DNA of 64,000 nucleotides from positions 1,092,767 to 1,156,766 of the forward strand of contig VZTJ01005907.1 of the NCBI GenBank assembly GCA_013397795.1. The letters are read 5' to 3'. Below are positions 1 to 13,085 of this stretch, one piece after another. Source of the stretch: Orthonyx spaldingii. Taxonomy: Eukaryota; Chordata; Aves; Passeriformes; Orthonychidae. The first letter of the stretch is position 1; each line of letters starts with the position of its first letter. Under the pieces are notes generated by a model that was not told the origin of the DNA, ran no database searches, and worked only from the letters and a program-made list of their open reading frames with translations. A program made the position numbers and the translations under genes.

Positions 1-3000
1 TACGTTGTATTTTGGTGAGCATCTTCTTGAAAAAACACTGGTTTATGGTCATCCTGGCCCCATGGGGTCACCTAATAAAACAGTTCAAAATTTATTGGCA
101 AGTTTGGGGCAAGTTCAATCATTCTTTTCTAGCTGATTTTAAAAAAAACCCCAAATTGCAATATAATTACATGCACAGCAATAGTTCAGTCCAAGAGAGT
201 TCTTGAATGCCATTAGGAGACATATCGTATCCAAATGCTGCCAATGTTAACTAAAACTTCAGAAGCCTGAGCCAAATGGAGACACAATTTTTCCTTCCTT
301 CCTCCTTCTATTTTTCACTCTTTCCCTCATCACTGCAACTAAAACTAATGTGCCCTGCTTGCCTCATTTGCTAACTAAAACATGTATACCTGCTTGTTAA
401 ACTGTAATTTTAGCTTCACTTTGATTGATAGCTTGAGTAGGAAAGGTTTGAATTTTTGTCTTGTACAGACACATTCAAATTTCTCGGCAAAGCTGTTAAA
501 TGCTTTGCTTTTGTAGTCATCATGCAGACTGGAGCTTCCCCAGCAACTGGAAAAAGTTTAAATGAATTTAATGAATTTGGGGTTCATTCTCTTTTTTTCC
601 TAGTTTTTTAGTTAGGGCTTTAATAAAGCTGCGGCTGTTTTGGAATGGGGAGTGCATACCTTCTGAGTGAAGCACAGCCAGAGCTACAGCTGCAGCTTTC
701 TTCCTATATGTGTTGCTCAATAGGCTTGTGGGAACTGATGGAGCAGACTGCTGGGACTGCCAGGTGGGACAGCTCCGCTGTTGTTACTGGCTTGGGCCCA
801 GTTTAATGCCTCGTGTGTAGCTGAATGGAGGAGAGATGTTGAAGAGGTGTTACTAGAAAAACGTTTCTTTAAAATGGGAGCCCTAAAACCCCATGATTAT
901 GTTAATGTTTGTTCTAATTGTACACTCTGGAGCATCATTTTAATGCCCAAGGAGGCAGAGACTTTTTATTTTTAGTGGCTTCCTGCCCACTTGTAGCCAG
1001 TGGGTCAAGTGCTTTGCCTGTCTGCCAGTCCATAAAGGGTTTGGACACTTTGCCGACCACTTGCACTACTGTCTGCTGTGGGCTGGTGTACCAAGCACAG
1101 AAAGTACTTCTGTGATTTCTAATGAAGTACTAATAGTGCTGTGACAGATGGTGCTTCTTCTTTGGTAGAAGTGGCAGGAACTGGTTTTTAAACCAGAGTT
1201 GTCTTGAGTCCAGTTCAGCCTGGACAGGCTTGGGGAACTCTTTAGGTTCCTTTCTAAGAAGACTAGAAAACAGCAGAGAGAGAACGGGATAAAATGCAAA
1301 AGCCAAAAAGTGGTCCAGGCTGAGTCTGAAGGCAGTATTCACTTTCTGCTGTTTCTGAATAACTAACGCAGAGCAACGCTGGCAGGACAAAAATGGCCTT
1401 AACTGTGTCAGGGTAATGCCCTGTAGGTGACTGTGGCTAGTGCTGAATGCTTCAAGAAGGTGCATCTCTGTACATCCTTTCAGCAGAGGCTCATACCTCA
1501 GCATCCAGACCATCGTGGCCCAGCAAACAATGGATCTGCCATCCATCAGTGGATTTCATTTCAGGAACACAGTGCAAATTTCTCACCACCACAATTTTCT
1601 TTGGCTTTTTTTTAGTCTTGCAGACAGAAACTCTTAACAGACACTCAGTGTGTGTTTTACCAGAGGGATGGTTTTTCAAAAATCAGCTTCTCCATTAGAG
1701 ACAGATTTCTACCCAGTCCTGCTGATGAGAAATATCAATCTACTTGAGATAAAATTACGTAGGAGATTGTAACCTCTTGTTAGCAACGTGGGTAGTAATA
1801 TCTTCAGATCTTAAAACCAGATTTGGAAGAGAACATCTGTCCAAGCCTCATACTGTGAAAAACAGTTTTTAAAATGGAAAAAGGTCTGAATTACTTTCAC
1901 TGAACTGATACAGTTGAACATGAGGGAGCATCTCTGTGTTAGAAAAACGAATTTGTTGCATCTTTTTTTGTATTTGCTTGGGCTTAGTCCTTTTTGGGTA
2001 TGCTTCTTTTTTTTCTTTCAGTACATTTTAGTCCTCTCCAGCTGAATGGCTGATGTCTTCTTGAGTGTGTCTTTAAATGCAACAGTCATGCAAGTAACGA
2101 AATCCTGGTTATAAGTGGGTGAAATCACAAGTCAGTTCATTTCCCTGCCCCCACTTCTTTGTAATCAGAAGATAAAGTCACTCCAGAAAATGCAGAGGAG
2201 GCTCTGCTATCCATGGCATGTCGTTCCTACAGTTAACACACATTTTAAATCACAGTTCTAGAGTTTATTTATACAGCTAAATGTCATATGTTTAAAAATA
2301 ATGAGTTTATTCAGAAAGAAAAATTCTCCTCAGAGTGATTAATTAATGGAAGGAGACTCATTCCCAGAGTAACAGCCAGCTAGAATTATTCCAGGCCTTC
2401 TCTTGAAGTCAATTACCTGTTGGAAAATCTGTTCAATCCACCAAGACGGTCCAAGTTCAACAGCTTGAAATAGTGAAGCAGTGGTATATAGAAAGAAACA
2501 GTAAATTTTTCCTAATTGCTTGTGCATCTCATTGTAGCATGTCAGTCACATTCAAGGACAAAAAGCTGGTTTGGGAGTTTAAAGATAAAAATAATAGTGT
2601 TTAGACAAACAGTGGCTTAGATGTTTTTCATAGTGAAAGAGTTTGTTTTTTCCTAATGTCTATGAGCCTTCCTGAAAAAACAAGTGACACTGATGTTCTT
2701 AAAACATGTAGGACTTAAATTCAATCTGAGGAAAGATGCTAAAGGGTCAACAAATATGCTATTGAGTGTTAACATGAAAGAAAATGGTTGTGCCATAGAG
2801 CACTATCACGAAATTGCAAAAGCTGTTCCTCAGAATCCTCATTCAGCTTGCAGGCAGGTGCAAAGCACAGTCAGGCTCACCTGGATGCTCTGGTCTCCCA
2901 AGAAAGATTCGTTATTGCCTTTTTCCCTGGTCTTTCAGCTAATACATTTGTCTATGAGCAGAAATCAGATGAACTATAGCCACAGGGAACTGGTTTGCTG

Positions 3001-3556
3001 GACTGTGACTACAGCTCAATATCCCTCCGAGTTTAGGTTTGCTCTTTGGTCCCAACTTCCAGAGTTTCATATTGGAGTAATGGAGATATAAAAACATATT
3101 TCACAGTGGAACTTGGCAAAGTGACAGCCAAGAAATTGTTTTCCCTAGTAATTTTAAACACATCAACACAGTCAGTGTTAAAATATTCTAAGAAACAGAG
3201 GATGGAGGAATAACAGCATCTTAAAAACTTGATGTCTCATGTTGATGTTGATGGGGAGATGACACTTGTCTTTTGTTCATAAAAAGATCTGAGATCTAAT
3301 AATTTCAAAATATTAACGGTATACTACATAAGCAGCAAATGAATATATTGACTAGGGACTGATCTTTTCCAACGTATTCCTAACATGTCTAATAAAAAGA
3401 AAACATTTAATTGAAAGAATTTATGCAGCAAACAGGCCAGATGAGCATCTCTGGTGGAGATGTTCTTGTCTCGGAAGTAAGTGAAATGAATTTGTAAAAC
3501 TTTCTAATTACAAACTTACACAATGAACGATTCTGATTCTCATGGTAAGTACACAG
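1..3556. other. Noncoding AT-rich sequence at the left edge
   Basis: No recognisable exon or repeat. Open frames of up to 138 codons occur on both strands and overlap each other, and none resembles a known protein. A small inverted repeat (AGTACTTC / GAAGTACT) is at 1103-1131. Bases 1-650 may be 3' UTR of a gene to the left. Confidence 0.6.
622..627 (+). terminator. Possible poly(A) signal of a gene to the left
   Basis: AATAAA followed by GCTGTTTTGGAATGGGG, a GU-rich downstream stretch. If the left neighbour is SOCS5 in the same orientation as in mammals, bases 1 to about 650 could be the end of its 3' UTR. I cannot recognise that UTR from sequence, so this is a guess. Confidence 0.2.
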
Positions 3557-3650
3557 GTTTGGGGCTTGTTTTGGGGTTTTTTGGTTTTTAGGGTTTTTTT
3601 GAGAAGAGGGTTGTTTTGGTTTGGTTTGGGTTTTTTTGTTTATTTGTTTA
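3557..3650. repeat. G/T-rich low-complexity tract
   Basis: Runs of T4-T7 alternating with GG, GGG and GGGG over about 95 bp, with GGTTT units at its right half. A common avian low-complexity type. Confidence 0.9.
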
Positions 3651-4919
3651 CATAAGTACTGAATTTCTGACAGAAGCTAGCAACAGTTCACCCAGGAAAT
3701 TCAAAGCTGTGCTTGACCATGAGTTATCAGCTCATTTGTCATGGTTTCTCCTTCTACTTAAAAAAGTAAAATCTGTATCAGGCACAGAGTAACTTAAAAT
3801 TGTTTGCAAGGGGTTACTTTTGGTTGTACTGTCAGGTCATTTGAAAGATGTTTTCAATATTAATTTGGGGATAGAGGCAAAGGGACCAGTTATGTTTTCT
3901 AGTTTTCCTTTGGAGGAGAGAAGCCCGTAGTTCTCTAACACCGAGGTAGGATCTCTTTACTTGAAATCATGTGTGTGTCCAGGGAAAATGAGGTGAAAAG
4001 ACACCAGAGAAGAGATGGCAGCTGAGAAGCAGCTGTTGGTTTGGAAAAGCAACAAGTGGGAGCTAGTGGGTCATGGGCTGGTGGGGAGGCAATACAGGCA
4101 AGAGGCAAATGCTGTGGGAGGTTCATATACATATGTTCAGAGGACTAAAGTCCTCACTACTGTTAGGGAATGTACAGAATACTTTCTTTCTCTTCCGTGA
4201 AAATACTCCTACTTCATGCTTTTCCAAGACAAAAACCAATCCCTGTGTGACAAAGAAGTTTGTTTTGAGATATTTTTAACTTGTGATAAAAAAAATAAAC
4301 TGGTGCCATTTTTTGGTTTTGTCTGTGCCTGTAAAATTAGAAGAACCCTATTGATTCACATGGCAGGGATGCACAGCAGCATTTGTATTCTGAGGAGGGT
4401 GAAGCACAGTCACACATTCAAAGGAAAACATATTTAATGAATCCACTTACATTAATTTGCCACCAATAGAGATTCTTCATAACAAAAGGGATCCTTGCTC
4501 ACGTGAAGGCGATGACTAAACCCAGCAAAATACACGTTCTATGCAGTAAGCACCAAGGGAGACAATGCCATGCAGATCTCTGTGATTTATGGTGCTCTGT
4601 TCTATTGTCTTCTAGGCTTATACGTGATAAGAAAGGAAAATTCCAAGAGATGGCAAAGACCTCCATCTGTTTCAGCTCCCCAGTTTTTTGGTATTGTTTG
4701 AAAGATGATTTCTCAGGAGATGTTACTTAGTTTTCAGTCATATCATTCTTAAAATACATAACAAAGATTTAGTGAAGACCATCAATGAAAAGAAAAAAGA
4801 CTACAGAACGTGCTTGAATATGCAACTAATTATTTGGAGCTGCTTTTCCAAAAGGACTGTCTGCTTTTTTAGAGCATCTCTCAGATGCAGACTTCAAAAC
4901 ATGGTAGGCAATTTGTCTC

Positions 4920-5060
4920 AACATGTCTATGGGCTAGGTAAGCACTATTAATCCCTTTTTACAGATGGAGAAAGCTGAACATGAGAGAGCCAAGAATACT
5001 GCTTTCCAGCTTTGGTGTTACAAAAGGACTGTCAGAGCTGAGAGTATTGTGTTAAATTCC
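4920..5060 (-). mobile_element. MIR-like SINE remnant
   Basis: GCACTATTAATCCCTTTTTA then CAGATGGAGAAAGCTGAAC resembles the MIR core (TATTATCCCCATTTTACAGATGAGGAAACTGAGGC) in the antisense orientation. Only about 50 bp are recognisable. Confidence 0.5.
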
Positions 5061-7522
5061 ACCCACTAGGTCCAATTTAGCCTTTTGCCTTTCCAGCAGA
5101 AGAGTCTGTTACAACTCCATATTTTCCAGTCACAGGTTATAAAAACAGGCTAAGGCAGGGGTGGGTTGTTAATTTCTGAAACATACAACATGTATCTAAA
5201 GTTAACTGAAAGCTTCTAAGTTAAAGGTTTCATAAATATACCAGAACGGATGTAGTCCCTCCTGAAGTTCCTCAACTTGATTCTGCATAACCCACCACCA
5301 TGTTGGTTGTGTTCGCGGAGTGTGGATAAACCCCCCCAGGAATGTATGGCCCTACTAATGTTAGTAGTGTTTTTTATATATCACAGGTGAGCTGGGTATG
5401 GATTATGGGTGCATCTAATCAGCAACCTTACTTCATACAGTTTTTCCAATAGATACTTAAAAAATGCTGAGGACTAACAAGAAAGTTACATTCATGGTGA
5501 AAAGAGAAACCTAAAAACACAGCAGTCTGTGAAGGCTAAAAGACTAAAAGCAGTTTTCAGTCCTCAGAATAAGTGTTTTCTCTACTGGAAAAGGATATAT
5601 TTTGAGGTAGACTTGCTTAGTGGGATGGAGGTATACCTTGATTAACACTTCTTTGATCCTCTTGCTGAAAAATGACAAAACCTGTTGTTCTGGACACCTT
5701 ACCCTCCAGTTAGGATGCACTCAGATGGATTTACCCTGGAGTGAGATGTCTGCTGCAAGGGCTGTTTACAGTTTCAAGTTGCATTGTATGTAAATCCAGC
5801 CAGACTGCAAGGCCTCCCCTCTCTTCTGTCCCACAGGTATGTGTTGCTGTTGGGTGCTCTGCTGATGCCTATCAGGATAAAGCCAGCCTGCTTTTCACAG
5901 TATTTATGGGCGTTTCCCCGTGGCTGGCCTCGGAGCTGCAGACTCGCTCACCGGTGGCTGCAACCATTGATGAAGGGAGCCTGGAGGCTGCCCTGGCACA
6001 GAGGGGGTGGAACCTTTCTGTTTGGCAGAAGCACCTCATCGTCCCCAACACACCTCAGAAACGAGAGCTGGTGGAGGTGCCAAAAATGGACTGGCAAAGG
6101 ACATGAGCAGGCAGCTGCACTTGCAAGGCACCAGATCATGCTGTTGTTTCCAGCTTGGTGCTGCTTCCGGGGTGCTGCCAGGTGCCCTAGAGCAGGCAGA
6201 GCTGGTGGGAAGCACCCCTGGCCTTTGCAACAAGCGTGTTGTAGTGGCAATGTTAAATCTCACCTCAGCAGAAGGCAGTGTTTTCTCAGGCTTGTCTGGA
6301 GCCATGGAAAAAATTCCTGTAGGACCTCAGCCCTTTCTTGGTCTAATATACAACTTGTATGCAAAGGTTTGGCTTTGCCCTGCCCATGCTAGCACAAACC
6401 ACAGCACACATCAAGGTTATTCATGTAATAATTATTCCACGTACAGGCAGTCCAGGGATAAGGTGCTTACCATGCTGTGGGATGCTACCCAATACTGTGC
6501 GTGGTTTGGGTAAGCTGTAAGGAGGTAAGCAGAGTGATTTAGACCTAAAAAATGACATGTCATTGAAAGCACAGGGCGAGTTGTGTGACAAGAAGAGGGA
6601 CTGGAAATCTCACTCCTTCTTTCAGCAGCCTGTGAGACTCAGTCTTAGGGCTGGCAGAAAAGGGAAAAACCACAGTGGGTCTTATAAAGAGCTTGTGCTC
6701 CAAAGGTCAAAGCTTTTAAAAAGCCAAGTGGTGCAGGTGACAAGAGTGCAATTTTCTGAAGGAATCTGGTTTTGGAAATAGGACTGTTCAGAATATTTGA
6801 AAATCTCATTGGTTGTCTTTTTGGTGTACTTTTGCACACTGACAACCTCCCACTGAGAAATGTTGTGAAGTTTGCATGGTCTAGAGGAGCTGCATGCAGA
6901 GGAGAATGCAGAGCTGGCTACAGGATAGCTCACACTGGGCCATGTTCTTCCTCTGGTTGATGGGATGGGTAGTGGGACCTTCTAATCCTGGCCCATGAGG
7001 ATGTGTGAGCTTTAGCATGCCCTATCTGAAAGAAAAAGTGGAATGAAAAGCATCCATTAAAAACTTAAACATTGGTAAAGATACAGAGGGTAGTAAAAAC
7101 ATTGCCTGGTACAGGGATAGATGAAGGTGAAAAGAGCTGTCCTGTGTATTTTGTGTATCCAAAATTTTTGACGTAAAACTGAAAAACAGAAAAAGTGGAA
7201 GTAGTCCCCAGAGTTGCCAAGAGAAAGAAACACAAGATACCTGTTCATGTATTCTGTGGGCTGGTCTCCCCACTTTCATACTAATACCACAGTCCATGTG
7301 CAGCTATGGGAGAGGAAGAGTTGAAAAGGATGAGAATGCCTTTAAACACCTTTAACAATCATTTTGCATTGAGGGGTAAAATGAAGGAAAAAGAAGACTC
7401 CCTTCTCTCCCTCATATTTTTTTTTTTCATTCCTCATTTAGCATACGCAAATGAAAAGTTGGGAATAGCTACCTTCTGGAGTCAGGTTTTATTTTCAAGA
7501 TAATTAGTAGTTCTTAGTCCTT

Positions 7523-7555
7523 GTTATACTAAGTTATACTAACCAGTTATACTAA
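7523..7555. repeat. Three copies of GTTATACTAA
   Basis: Exact 10-mers at 7523-7532, 7533-7542 and 7546-7555, the first two directly tandem and the third after a CCA spacer. Confidence 0.95.
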
Positions 7556-10500
7556 TAATTATTGTCTTCCCCCACACTTCACTCTTCATCTCAACAGAAG
7601 AATGAAGTGTGGGCAACAGGACATGGTAGTTTTGAGTGTTTTGTTTCCCAATATTGGATACCTAAAAAAGGAAGCTCAACATGTTGTAAGGTGGTGGGAC
7701 AGGATACATTGTCTTCAGGGGTCACTAAAGGAGCTCTTAAGGAGGCAAAGAAAGAGGAAGCTGATGTTGAGCTTGTCATCTCTTTCATGACTTAGGTCTC
7801 TTTAATACTTTTTGGGTGCTGTGGAGTTCCTTCCAAAGTAATACAAAGCACTAGAAATACAAAGATGAGCCATGAGCTCATTAATCCTGCCAGGAGAAAA
7901 AAGAATTAGCAAACTCTGTAATGGGCAGAAACAGCCAAACCAAATGCCACGTGTGTGAAGATAAATGTGCTGCAAACACCAAGAGCCCGCAATATTATGA
8001 CCTTTAAAAAACATATGTTTCATAAATGGAAAAATGAACTGAAGAAGCTGCTGGTGATGCTGTCGAGAAGCTGGACTGTTTATTTATACACTAACATCAC
8101 ACAGGGTTTGCCAGCTGAGCCAGGAGGCAGAGCTGACAGGGGCTCCATGATTTTCTTTTCATACAAACCTGCACCAAAGCTGGTAGCCCTGGGGAATGCC
8201 TGCTGTAGGACATGGTCTTTTTGTGCATGTCAAAAATTTTTTTACAGTATTACAATTGCCTTTGGTGCCAGCCCTGAGCATCAGCAGTGGGTCCTGTCAC
8301 AGCATTGATATTTACCGCTGCAAGGCATGAAGCTCTGTGGAAAAGCCCAGCCAGGAAAACAGAGCTGTGCTGGTGCAAAATGGGCAGGAGGAGGGGCGGG
8401 GGGGCAGACCATCAGCCTTGGAGGTGGAGAGAGTTGTTTTAAGCAGGTACATCTTGCCAAAGCTGGGGAGTAAAAGAAATGAGGCAAAGCGCAGGTAGCA
8501 GGTTTTGGGTGAGTGGGAGATGAGTAGTGTGGCAATACTGAGTGTCTGGATTCACCATGCCTGCCTGCAGGGCCCAGGGCTTTCCATGCAGGAGCAGGGA
8601 TCAGGAACACAGTGGCTGCGATGTTGCTCTGACAAGCCATGATAAATGCCAGCTTTGTTAGTGTGTGTGGCAAGTTACCAGGAGCTCAGTGAATTCCTGC
8701 ACTTGGAGAGCCTCGCACCAGAAAGAAAAAATGAGCTGTGAAGTAATAATGATAGTAACAGGATTCAATGAGGCAGATGTAATCCATATTTCTTCAGCTG
8801 ATCCTGGCTTGCAGCACCAACTCTGCTTGACAAAATTGTATTCACAGGGAGCTTTTCAGAAGTTGGTTTCAACAGTTGAGCTGTGGTGTGGCTCAGGCTA
8901 GTCTAGAGCTGAAATACAGCAATTCTTTTCTTGGAAGTCATATTTATGGAGTACTTAAGTGAGTCAAGTACCTTGAAACAATTGTCCACAAGAATTAGTA
9001 GTTTGAGGAGAGGTTTCCTACTCATTTTTAACACTGCTGAGTTCATTTTTGCTCTTCTAGCTTACTGTCAAAAAGACTTAGTAGTGCTGAGCTTCATGCA
9101 AATATGTATTTGTAGCAAACACATAGGAGTCAGAGAATGGCAAATATTGACCCTCTTCTTTGTCAACAGAAAAGGAAGTGCAAAACTGGCTGTGGGCAGA
9201 TCAAACTGCATTTTCAAAATCAACATTTGATGTATTTTTGCTTTCAGCACTACTCAGTGTGTTGATGCTAAGAGGCTGAAATCCCTCCTGCTGCAGGTTG
9301 CCTCTGTGTGAGACATTGGTGACAAGTCAAATTCTCTGGGATGCTCAGGGTCCTGACAGGCACCACACACATTTCTTCTTCCGACCCACAATGCTGTCTC
9401 TCAGGCAATCTCCTGCAACTCATTTGAGGCACCCTCCTGTACCCTTTGGATGCCCTGGAAAACATCCTGCAGGGCTTGGGCACTTCTGAAGGTGAGCTTT
9501 CAGATCTGGAGTTTTCAGGTCCACTATGCTTCACTACCCTTTTTGGACAAGAAATGCCTGCTATCTATGGTGAAAATCACTGTTATTTTGGTAAGACTAA
9601 AGAAAAATGGAAGCAGAAGTATTTATTTACAGCATGCACAGTAGAAAAATCAGTCACAGTTATTTGTGTGAGTTTTAAATGGAAAAAACCAGCACACATG
9701 CTTGGACCTTTGAGAATTCATCTTGTTATACCACCTGGCTGGTGCTCTTCTGACTCATCCCTTGCTGGGGGCTTTGCCTCCCTTACTTAGCTGTGGCCAC
9801 AGGTCTCCAACAATTTGTTCTGGCATTAACTGTCACCACAAAGAACAATCCTACCCACTTGCTGTGCCTACCCACAGAGTCCTGCCCTTCCGCCTCCTCC
9901 TCCACAGCGGTCTTGGACATGCTGTGAGGTCATGCATTGGTGGGTGTTGGACCACCCATCCATGTTGAGACTCACCTTTATCTTTTGTTGTGACTTTATC
10001 TTTCACTGGATCACTTTTTTCTCCCTGTGGACTGTGAAGCTGCAGGAACACTTGGGGCAATACCAGCAAAAGGGCAGGTGAGGGGCAGGAATGAGAGGTG
10101 TCAGCTGGGCTGGGCTAGGCTGTGGTGGCTTAAGGTCTCTATGAAATTGTGGCCTCACTCTGTTTCTGCCTGAAGCATCTCCATGTTTGAAGCCAAATAT
10201 TTGGTGTCAATCTATCAGCAGAGATATTTGATACAGTTGTCTAAATGGGTTAGATGTGTGTAATCCCTGAGTGGCTCTTGATGGAGAGAAGACGTGACAG
10301 TGATTAGCCACTTTGGGACAGCTTTCATTTGGAGACAGATGGATATGATGTGATAGTTGGAAATCTCAGAGGTGTGGGAGCCACCCGCTGGGCAAGGTTC
10401 AAACTAAATATGGGGCTTGAACTCTCTGCCTAACCTTAGAGACGTCCCCCTCCAAATAAATCTGAAGCCCATTGGTAGCTGCTACGCATAAAAGCTTGCA

Positions 10501-11435
10501 GTTGTATTCCTGTCTGCTGGACAGTATATGTATGAACATGGGCATCAAATCCCTGCAAGATACAAGCTACACTTCACCACATATGATTTAATGCCAGTCG
10601 CTGACCAGCACACCTTTGTTCACTTTGTTTTCCTACTGGACAAAAGCACTGCATTGGTTTTTACTATGTAAGTATAAAAGGTCAAGGTAGGTTATTTTTC
10701 TACATCATCTTTTCATGAGTAGCTGAAGCCACACGGGTCCCTAAAACTTGTTCAGGGGAAAATCTGGTAAATCTGTTTTAGTTTTTTGCCATCTAGACAG
10801 TACCCACCAACATCATAGTCAAGATTTGCCAGTGAAGCCTAGATATGGACCACAATTTTCTTTTCTAATGTGAAAGTATGGGTGCTTTGAACCTGAAAGA
10901 CAAAAGAAATATTAAGAGTAGTGTGAAGATGCCAATTTCCTCTAATTTCACTTAAAGTAATTGACCACATTAATGTGTGGTCAGAAAGTGAGTTGCCCTA
11001 GCATTTTGTTTCAATCATGTTGGATTCACAGAGACCAGCAGGAAAGATTTCGGGAGGAGTTTTGCAGGAATCAGTCACCAGGAGGCTTGTTTAGGTTCAC
11101 AGCAAATCAGCAGGCACACAGGTCTGCTCTGTCTCCTCAAAGCAGGCAGGCTGGACAGCCAGTGGGGTGAGGGCTGTATATAAAGCAATGCAATTCTGAG
11201 GTATGAACTAGGAATAATCTCTCAACAACTGCATTTGTAGGCACAGGGAGACAAATACATCTCATTCACATGTGCGTTGTTGGGGTTTTGAAAAATAAAT
11301 ATGAAACACCTAGAGCATGTGAAATGGAAGAAGAGGTTTCAAGAGAACGAATTTCACCTGGAGATGTATTGCCTGGCAACCCAAGACTCAAGTCAGTTCC
11401 AGTGGCATAAGGATGCTGCTGTATGAAAGAAATAC

Positions 11436-11526
11436 TAAAAAAAAACCCAAAAAAACCCCAAAACCAACCAAACAAACAAACAAAAAACCAAACAAACCCA
11501 CCAAAAAAACAAGCAAAAAAAACCCC
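11436..11526. repeat. A/C-rich low-complexity tract
   Basis: About 90 bp of A runs broken by CC, CCC and CCCC, including (AAAC) units near 11470-11483. It is compositionally the complement of the G/T-rich tract at 3.6 kb. Confidence 0.9.
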
Positions 11527-13073
11527 AGGAAAGTCACAGGAAATTAAATTAAAATTCTGGTGAAGGAATAATGTGTGTTGCTCTAACAGAAAAAACCTGA
11601 GACTTGGGTATTGAAAAAAAAACCCTTATTTTTTTTCTTTCTTTTCAAAGGTTCAGCTAATGAGTGACTCAGCCTTATATAAGGAAAGTCTGGCTGGGGC
11701 ATAATAAATGTGAGTCACTATAACAAATTTTCAGATTCTCCTTGGGACTCATCCTTTCAGGATCCTTGTATTGGGAAAAGGAAAGGGATAGGGAAAAACT
11801 TTCATCAATATTCATATAGTTATGAATACAGATGAGATTATGCAACTGCAAGGAAATTACATTTGTCTCCCTTTGCATAAATGGATGGTAAGAGCACTTA
11901 TAAGGCAGTCTTCACAGAAGAAGTAAAGTGTAAGACTATGGTAAAAAAAGACCAGAAATACTACAGACATGAGATTTGAAGACAGGAGAACTGAACAGGG
12001 AGTTTCATTGCTTCAGCCTTTTGGGAAAGGACTGACTCTGCAGCTGTTCAGTGTATGATGCACACAGAGATCAGGTGTGTTGGGGGGTGTTATTCCCCAG
12101 GTGAGCAGATGTTTGCTGGGTAACCTTTGCACACTCATGGAATAGCTACCTGTTTCTGAAAGCTGGATAGTAAAACTAATGCTCCCAATCTAGGCATATC
12201 TTATAAGGCCAAGACAGACATTGAATTTATATTGCTTTTGAGGCTTGTTTGTCTATCTGAAAGGTCTGTTAGGTGACAATCCCCTTGGTTTTTTTTGTTC
12301 TAGTGCTTTCTCAGATTTTCTTTCCTTTCCAATTCCTGCATTTAGGATTTGAAATACCTCTTTTTATTGGAAAATAATTTAAAAAAAATTGATTGGGCCA
12401 CAGCTGAGCCATTGAAGAAGCAAAAAAAAGAAAGGGACATTTAGGTCTCTCCTAACTATCCAGCTGACACAAACCTGTTAGCCTTGAATCAGGTGATTCC
12501 CATTTATTTTAATGTGAAATGTATTTAATGAATAAATAGATGTCACTTTTATGTCTCAAAGTTGATGCCAAGTTTTACTTGTTTTCTACTGAAAACCACA
12601 GTCTCCTAGGGCCAAATGGCTGGTGCTTTTGTCCTTTCCTACCCCACATATTAAAAATGATAGTCTTGTTCTTCCAGGAGAGCTGACTACACCTGGAATG
12701 AGCACTTCTCAGAATCAGTCCTGCTGGGATTCTGCACAAGTCACCGCAAAATAAAATTCTTTGTCAGAAAACAGCTCTGGAAAGGTAACACCAAATCCAT
12801 CCATTGTGAAGATAAACACCTGGCAACAAAATTAGAGATTAGAGTCCAGCAGTCAACTGGAAAGCGCAGTTCAGAGGATCCTGGAGCATACTTGCTCTTG
12901 ATTTTCACTTGCTTTCTAACTCTGAAGAGCAAACTAAAATGTAACTGATAAAACAAAGTTCCTAGAGAGAAACTCAAATTCCAGATGGCTGATGCCACCC
13001 AGGCACCAGCTGTGACGAGGTAATAAACTCTGCTTTTAAAAAGAAATAGTGCCAAGCTGCTATTTCTGCTGTT

Positions 13074-13085
13074 GGGGGGGGGGGG
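13074..13085. repeat. G12 homopolymer
   Basis: Twelve consecutive G after TGTT. Length is likely variable between individuals and error-prone in assembly. Confidence 0.95.

Larger units (their letters stand above)
3651..11435. other. Intergenic block with a GC-richer island of open frames
   Basis: Mostly unique AT-rich sequence with a MIR-like remnant at 4.92-5.06 kb and three GTTATACTAA copies at 7.52 kb. A GC-richer part at 5741-6513 has overlapping open frames of 121, 202 and 168 codons on the plus strand and 100 and 89 on the minus. They overlap in different frames and none shows a known domain, so I call them chance. Nothing else was recognised. Confidence 0.6.
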
